Origin: DAOUFU01 sp034429275
Lineage (GTDB): Bacteria > Chloroflexota > Anaerolineae > Aggregatilineales > Aggregatilineaceae
Assembly: GCA_034429275.1 (NCBI GenBank)
Contig: DAOUFU010000107.1
Coordinates: 1-24,302 of the forward strand
Length of the DNA stretch: 24,302 nt
Direction of reading: 5' to 3'
Numbering within the stretch: the stretch's first letter is position 1; the number at the start of each line of letters is the position of its first letter. Of the stretch, positions 20,181-24,302 are shown one piece after another. The notes beneath the pieces were generated by a model, which worked only from the letters and a program-made list of their open reading frames with translations, made no database searches and was not told the DNA's origin. The translations under genes and the position numbers were made by a program.

Positions 20181-20681
20181 TCAGCGGATCGCCCAGTGGG
20201 GCAGATCAGAACGGTATTGGCCGCTGCTATAGACATAGACCCAGGCGTCGTGATAGGGTTCCTCATTGGTGAACTGGTAGGCCCACCAGGCATCCATAAT
20301 CGACAGGTTGACACAGCCGTGACTCTGGCGATAGCCAAAACGGTCGTGCCAATAGGTGCCATGCAGGCTTATGCCGCCGTCAAAATACATGACATAGGGG
20401 ACTTCTTCAATGAAATAGAAGTCCACCTGACCTTCGGCTCCGCTCATCTTGGTTGCTTCCCACCGGTCATAGATGCGGAAAAGCCCTTCGTTGGTGCTCC
20501 AACGAGGCAGACCCGATGAGACGAGTGTCGCGTACACCATGCGGTCGCCTTCGTAAGCAACCATAGTCTGCTCAAATAGATCAATGGCAAACCACCGCTC
20601 GTCCGGGCCGATTTCTGCAGGGCGACGGATGGGGTGGACCTTGGCGACACGAATCTGCTGGACCCATTGGTTCGGCCCCAC
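20181..20681 (-). CDS. YkuD catalytic part of the interrupted L,D-transpeptidase
   Basis: The part after the amber codon, 166 codons if started at GTG 20681, two codons past the stop. GGGAG lies 9 bp before this GTG, so reinitiation is conceivable. It carries the complete YkuD domain, including HGTYWHDRFGYRQSHGCVNL at about 107-126, but no signal peptide. Alone it would stay in the cytoplasm, away from its peptidoglycan substrate. Confidence 0.6.
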   Translation of the reverse strand: MGPNQWVQQIRVAKVHPIRRPAEIGPDERWFAIDLFEQTMVAYEGDRMVYATLVSSGLPRWSTNEGLFRIYDRWEATKMSGAEGQVDFYFIEEVPYVMYFDGGISLHGTYWHDRFGYRQSHGCVNLSIMDAWWAYQFTNEEPYHDAWVYVYSSGQYRSDLPHWAIR

Positions 20682-20684
20682 GAG

Positions 20685-20687
20685 CTA
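20685..20687 (-). other. In-frame amber codon (TAG) within the L,D-transpeptidase
   Basis: The reverse-strand context is TGG-TAG-CTC-GTG. One base change from TAC or TAT (Tyr) or TGG (Trp) would create it. Confidence 0.9.
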
Positions 20688-21311
20688 CCACTCCCAGCCG
20701 TTCACATATTCGACGCCATAGATGTTCATCAGGGTGTAGCGCTGGATGACATCATACTCGCGGTAAGGCGGGCCGCCAGGATAACGGCTGGGGCGTGCTT
20801 CGGCCAGCATCCAGGCAAAGGGATGGGTAAGCGGCTCGTTCAATTCTACGCCGGAGAACTCGGACACATCGGCCCAAGTGATTTTGTCGGCTTCAACCCA
20901 TTCGTGCCAGTTGATCTGAATCCAGCCATCGCGGGCATCGAGGACGGTCACATAATTGTAGCCCTTGGCCCATTCACGCACGGGATTTCCGTTTGGGGCG
21001 TCATAGATGGTAGCCGGGCCGATCAGCTTACGGTAGGACCGTTCCCATACGATCCGTTCCTGATAGGGAACCTGAGTCACCGGCGGGCTTGGCTGTTCGC
21101 GCATGGCCACTTCGGCGGCGCGCAGCTCGATGGCGCTCATGCCAGGGGTGGGCAGGCAGTCATTGGGGATGGGTGAATTGGTGGCGGCAGCCTGGGCTTG
21201 CAGCGCCGCGCACTGCTCGTCGCGACGATCGCCGGGAAAGGCATGGGCTGGAGAGACGGCAACGGCAAATAGTGCACAAAGGGTGACAGCGATCAGGACC
21301 TTGGGGTACAT
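20685..21311 (-). CDS. Signal peptide and SH3-like part of the interrupted L,D-transpeptidase
   Basis: The 208 residues before the amber codon. Residues 1-24 form a signal peptide (hydrophobic LIAVTLCALFAVAV, cleavage AHA/F). The SH3-like region GPATIYDAPNG to DGWIQINWHEWV would bind cell wall. Without read-through the product lacks the catalytic domain. ATG at 21311 has GGTGAGGT about 10 bp upstream. Confidence 0.65.
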   Translation of the reverse strand: MYPKVLIAVTLCALFAVAVSPAHAFPGDRRDEQCAALQAQAAATNSPIPNDCLPTPGMSAIELRAAEVAMREQPSPPVTQVPYQERIVWERSYRKLIGPATIYDAPNGNPVREWAKGYNYVTVLDARDGWIQINWHEWVEADKITWADVSEFSGVELNEPLTHPFAWMLAEARPSRYPGGPPYREYDVIQRYTLMNIYGVEYVNGWEW

Positions 21312-21349
21312 TACTACGGATACCTCACCTATTCGTAGAATCCTGTAAA

Positions 21350-21378
21350 AGGATAGCAACGATGCATGTGAGGGTCAA
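21350..21378 (-). promoter_or_regulatory. Promoter of the L,D-transpeptidase/FecR operon
   Basis: On the reverse strand, -35 TTGACC (21378-21373) and -10 TATCCT (21355-21350) are spaced by 17 bp. Transcription would start about 33 nt before the ATG at 21311. Confidence 0.6.
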
Positions 21379-21521
21379 TAGGCGGCACGCTGCGCATGGT
21401 GAACGGTGGGGTGACGTAGGATGGGCGGTAGTGCCAGAACTGAAGGATGGGCGGGGACCTGATGAGGGGCCGCCGAGATTGGCGTGTACAACCATCAACA
21501 ATGGAACACTGGGGACGAACG

Positions 21522-22238
21522 ATGAGCGGAAATGGAAAAGATAATCACCGGCGGGTTGTGCTGCGCGCTAAAGGACTGACCAAAGACCTGCCGTTGGGGT
21601 CGGTCGTGGTGCATGCGGTGCGCGGAGTGGACCTGGAAATTTATGAGAATGAAATGGTGGGAATTGTCGGCCCATCGGGCAGCGGCAAGAGCACGCTGCT
21701 CGGCTTGATCGGCGGGCTGGATTCGCCGACAAGCGGGCGGATCGAGATCGACGGGGTGGACATCACTCACATGAGCGAAGGGCGGCTGACCGAGGTCCGC
21801 AACGAGAAGATTGGGTTTGTGTTCCAGTTCTTCAACCTGGTGCCCACCCTGACGGCGCTGGAAAACGTCATGCTGCCGATTGAGTTCGCCGACCGGCCTA
21901 AGTTCCGGGCGGAGGAACGAGCGCGCGAGCTTTTGGGACTGCTCGGACTGTCTGACCGGCTGAATCATCGCCCGCTGGAACTTTCGGGCGGGCAGCAGCA
22001 GCGTGTGGCTATTGCGCGTGCACTGGCGAACAATCCGCCGCTGCTGCTGGCAGACGAACCTACCGGCAACCTGGACTCGGAGGCGTCGGCGGTGGTGCTG
22101 CAGGCGCTGCGCGATGTGTGGCGCGAGACGGGAACGACAGTGGTCCTGGTGACCCATGATCCTGAGCTGGCGGCGCAGATGGGGCGGGTGCTGCACCTGG
22201 TGGATGGCCGAATCGTCGAGGGGATGCACCAATCATGA
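21522..22238 (+). CDS. ABC transporter ATPase, LolD/MacB type
   Basis: A 238-aa ATP-binding subunit of the type that works with FtsX/MacB permeases rather than with solute-importing channels. Walker A GPSGSGKS is at residues 50-57, the Q-loop is in FVFQFFNLVPTLTALENVMLP (the FNLVPTLTA form is typical of LolD/MacB), the signature LSGGQQQRVAIARAL starts at 154, Walker B ends in Asp178-Glu179 within ADEPTGNLD, and the switch His is in VTHDPELA. ATG at 21522 has GGGGA upstream; earlier in-frame Met codons at 21501 and 21447 lack a site. The stop overlaps the permease start as ATGA. The pair likely exports or extracts lipids, lipoproteins or peptides. Confidence 0.93.
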   Translation: MSGNGKDNHRRVVLRAKGLTKDLPLGSVVVHAVRGVDLEIYENEMVGIVGPSGSGKSTLLGLIGGLDSPTSGRIEIDGVDITHMSEGRLTEVRNEKIGFVFQFFNLVPTLTALENVMLPIEFADRPKFRAEERARELLGLLGLSDRLNHRPLELSGGQQQRVAIARALANNPPLLLADEPTGNLDSEASAVVLQALRDVWRETGTTVVLVTHDPELAAQMGRVLHLVDGRIVEGMHQS

Positions 22239-24302
22239 GTAATGCCGGTGAGATCGCTGGACGCAGGCAGGTGTTTGGCGGGTGGTTGAAGTTCGCCCGG
22301 TTTGCGCTGCTTCATTCGCTGCGCGATATGTGGCGAAGCCGGGGACGCACCGTATTCGCGTTGATCTGCGTGGCGACAGGAGTCGCGGCGGTTGTGGCGC
22401 TGCGTTCGCTAGCGTTCATGATCGGGGATGAATTGACGACCAGCCTGGCCGAACTGAACCGGGGTGATATCCGGATTTATGCTACGCGCGAAGTGCCTGA
22501 ACTCATCACGCTTTCGGCGCAGAATTCGCCGGTCTTCACGGAGGAAACCACCGACCTGATTCGCCAATGGGCGGCCCGTGAGCGGGTCGAGGTGAACATG
22601 GCACGGCTGGGCGGCGGAGCGCAGGTGCGCGTGATCGATCGGGGGAAGGCGCGCACGGCACGGGCGGTCATCACGATGTATGTTGAGCCGAAGACCTATC
22701 CCTTTTACGGATCGGTTCGTTTAGACGAGCCTGCCGGGCTGGGGCTGGGCGATGTGTTTCCTGACCGCGCCGCGAGCCGTCCTGAGGTGGAATTTGCCCT
22801 GGCGCGAGCAGGCGCGGTGGGCGCGATGATCGGCCTGCCGGACAGCGGATGGAGTGTGTATCCACTGCACCTGGCGGCACACCCGCGCCCTGTCGTGATT
22901 TCGCGCGGACTGGCCCGGCAAAGCGGTATGGGGCTGGCGGTGGGTGACGTGCTGCGACTCGGCGCTTCGGAGGTGCTGTACCAGGTGAAGGGAATCGCCT
23001 CGGCAGATGCGGAGACGGTGCTCTCCAACCCGATAGCGGCCTTCGTGGGGACGTATCTGTACCTGCCGATGGACGACCTGCGCCTGCACGGGGAGCAAGC
23101 AGTGCCGGACCAGGTGTTTCTCAAAGTTCCGTTGGGGCGCGATATCGAACAGACCGAGCGGCGGCTGATTGCATTCCTTCAAGCCCGCACGGGAGCGGAG
23201 ACAGACATCGCGGAGAAGCTCAGCCGGGATAATGTCCCTGAACTGGAACGGCAAAACGCTGAAATCGCAGACGTGATCGACGATATGATCCTGGTGTTGG
23301 GGCTGTCGTCGCTGCTGATCGGCGGGATCGGCATCGTGAACACGATGCTGGTGGTGGTGAGTCGGCGCACGCTGGAGATCGCCGTGTTGAAGACGCTCGG
23401 ACTCAAAGGGTACCGGGTGACGCTGCTGTTTCTGGTCGAGGCGGCGCTGATGGGAGTCATTGGCAGCGCGGTGGGAATCGTGTTGGGCGTGATTCTCAGC
23501 TATTTTGTGCGCGATGTTGGTGAAGCGGCATTTCACTCGCTTTCGCTGGGGTGGCGGATTTACCCAGAGGCCATGCTGAGCGGGCTGTTTCTGGGGATGA
23601 TCATGACGGTTCTGTTCGGATTCCTGCCGACGCTGATCGCCGGGCAGGTGCGACCTGCGATTGTGCTGCGGCCCAATGAGGCGCAGATGCCGGCTGCTGG
23701 CCTGTTGCAGACGCTGCTCACGCTGATTGTGATGATTGTGGTGTTGGGGTTGCTGGTGGGGACGATCATTGAAGAGGCGATTTCCTTTCCGCCGGAGGCG
23801 ATGCTTGCCGGGGCGGGCGGGTTGGTCGGTATGTTTGCCGGGGTGATCATCGGCAATTCGGGTATTGGGCGTCCGATCCCAGCTCATTACCGGTTCCGGT
23901 TACCTCGCCGGTTTGACCGACTTGATTCATGGCTGACGGGGGCGGCGGGGGCGCTGACGGCATGGTTACCCGGCGAGCAGGACCCACACGAGCGCGGACG
24001 CATGGTCATCACTGCCGGGCTGCGCGGCCTGCGCCAGGTTTTGCTGGCCTATGGTGCGCTGGCAATCGGGGCGGCTCTGGCTTCGGGCATCCTGCTGGTG
24101 GTGAGCGAGGTCTGGCTGCCGTTTGGGATTGGCACCGTCAAGCCTGCGAACGATATTGTAGCGGCTGCGCGACGTTCGGACGCGGCGTGGGTGGTCGCCT
24201 GGATGGGCCTAACCCTGGGTATTGGCGGGCTAATCCGGTGGCTGGCGCGTTCGTTGGCGGGAATGTTGGCGATGGTGACGCTCGGCGCGACGGTGGGTGG
24301 CG
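22235..24302 (+). CDS. FtsX/MacB-like ABC transporter permease (3' end outside window)
   Basis: The frame is open without a stop from ATG 22235 to the window end, at least 689 codons. The protein starts with a cytoplasmic stretch (RRQVFGGWLKFARFALLHSL), then TM1 at about residues 39-60, then a large extracytoplasmic MacB core-like domain (about 65-345). The FtsX domain begins near 350 with LVLGLSSLLIGGIGIVNTML and the conserved SRRTLEIAVLKTLG coupling motif, with three or so helices to about 480. Further helices near 490-560 and 605-690 suggest a second FtsX unit, as in the long 8- to 10-TM permeases. Co-translated with the ATPase. Its substrate cannot be told from the sequence. Confidence 0.92.
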   Translation, partial: MSNAGEIAGRRQVFGGWLKFARFALLHSLRDMWRSRGRTVFALICVATGVAAVVALRSLAFMIGDELTTSLAELNRGDIRIYATREVPELITLSAQNSPVFTEETTDLIRQWAARERVEVNMARLGGGAQVRVIDRGKARTARAVITMYVEPKTYPFYGSVRLDEPAGLGLGDVFPDRAASRPEVEFALARAGAVGAMIGLPDSGWSVYPLHLAAHPRPVVISRGLARQSGMGLAVGDVLRLGASEVLYQVKGIASADAETVLSNPIAAFVGTYLYLPMDDLRLHGEQAVPDQVFLKVPLGRDIEQTERRLIAFLQARTGAETDIAEKLSRDNVPELERQNAEIADVIDDMILVLGLSSLLIGGIGIVNTMLVVVSRRTLEIAVLKTLGLKGYRVTLLFLVEAALMGVIGSAVGIVLGVILSYFVRDVGEAAFHSLSLGWRIYPEAMLSGLFLGMIMTVLFGFLPTLIAGQVRPAIVLRPNEAQMPAAGLLQTLLTLIVMIVVLGLLVGTIIEEAISFPPEAMLAGAGGLVGMFAGVIIGNSGIGRPIPAHYRFRLPRRFDRLDSWLTGAAGALTAWLPGEQDPHERGRMVITAGLRGLRQVLLAYGALAIGAALASGILLVVSEVWLPFGIGTVKPANDIVAAARRSDAAWVVAWMGLTLGIGGLIRWLARSLAGMLAMVTLGATVGG

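Larger units (their letters stand above)
20181..21311 (-). pseudogene. L,D-transpeptidase gene with an in-frame amber codon
   Basis: Read through, this is one 376-codon gene for a secreted L,D-transpeptidase, which cross-links or anchors to peptidoglycan. It has a signal peptide (cleavage after AHA, residue 24), an SH3-like module at about 95-155, and a YkuD domain with the catalytic SHGC motif (Cys333) and His317 in LHG. Codon 209 is TAG (20687-20685) inside the contiguous sequence GWEW-stop-LVGPNQW; both sides stay in the same frame with no gap. Related proteins, as I recall them, have an aromatic residue here. It may be a nonsense mutation, a sequencing error or read-through. TAG is a normal stop elsewhere in the window. 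The promoter and first ribosome site look intact. Confidence 0.85.

Noticed and set aside
20181..21311. Genome-wide reassignment of TAG to an amino acid
   Set aside because: TAG ends the nucleotidyltransferase (2898-2900), HD (6081-6083), purH (9895-9897) and FAD-oxidase (14275-14277) genes at the expected family lengths.
22721..23887. 388-codon reverse open frame near the window end
   Set aside because: It is opposite the FtsX-like permease, whose forward frame is open throughout and has clear motifs; the reverse product is low-complexity His/Gln/Arg.

Overview
This is 24.3 kb of a GC-rich, gene-dense bacterial chromosome. The gene set suggests a member of the Chloroflexota, probably Anaerolineae-like: a four-GAF soluble histidine kinase, an FHA protein, a Clp-N/kinase fusion, an SH3/YkuD L,D-transpeptidase, a lone MsmK/UgpC-type ATPase and a CelD-type acetyltransferase. 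That assignment is inferred from remembered gene content, not from a database search. No tRNA, rRNA, CRISPR array, insertion sequence or phage gene was seen.

Layout. 1-1182 is the 3' end of valS. It converges on a small HEAT-like gene (reverse). A 411-bp intergenic stretch with divergent promoters leads to a sugar-nucleotidyltransferase and a rhodanese lipoprotein (forward). Across a bidirectional terminator lies a reverse operon of ECF sigma factor, zinc-binding anti-sigma factor and glutaredoxin-like protein. Divergent from it are overlapping OsmC and HD-hydrolase genes. The nine genes from sigma to the 68-aa protein look like stress and housekeeping accessory genes. They are followed by purH, an orphan sugar-ABC ATPase with its own strong terminator, and a 975-aa FAD/Fe-S D-2-hydroxyacid dehydrogenase fusion.

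14373-19536 is the most unusual block. A soluble multi-GAF histidine kinase, an FHA phosphopeptide-binding protein and a Clp-N/aminoglycoside-phosphotransferase-like kinase fusion form a tightly packed operon with no response regulator. It converges, with a 9-bp gap, on a reverse pair: an L,D-transpeptidase gene interrupted by an in-frame amber codon, then a membrane-anchored FecR-like protein. The only good forward terminator after the kinase operon lies beyond the FecR gene, so the kinase transcript may run antisense to fecR. The window ends with a LolD/MacB-type ABC ATPase and a large FtsX-like permease that runs off the edge.

Regulatory points of note. A 16-bp sequence sits exactly 57 bp upstream of two different -10 boxes 8 kb apart. 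Three TTGTGTGA repeats about two helical turns apart surround the purH promoter. Perfect hairpins occur in several leaders. TAG is the normal stop codon of at least four genes here, so the amber codon in the transpeptidase is not explained by a changed genetic code.
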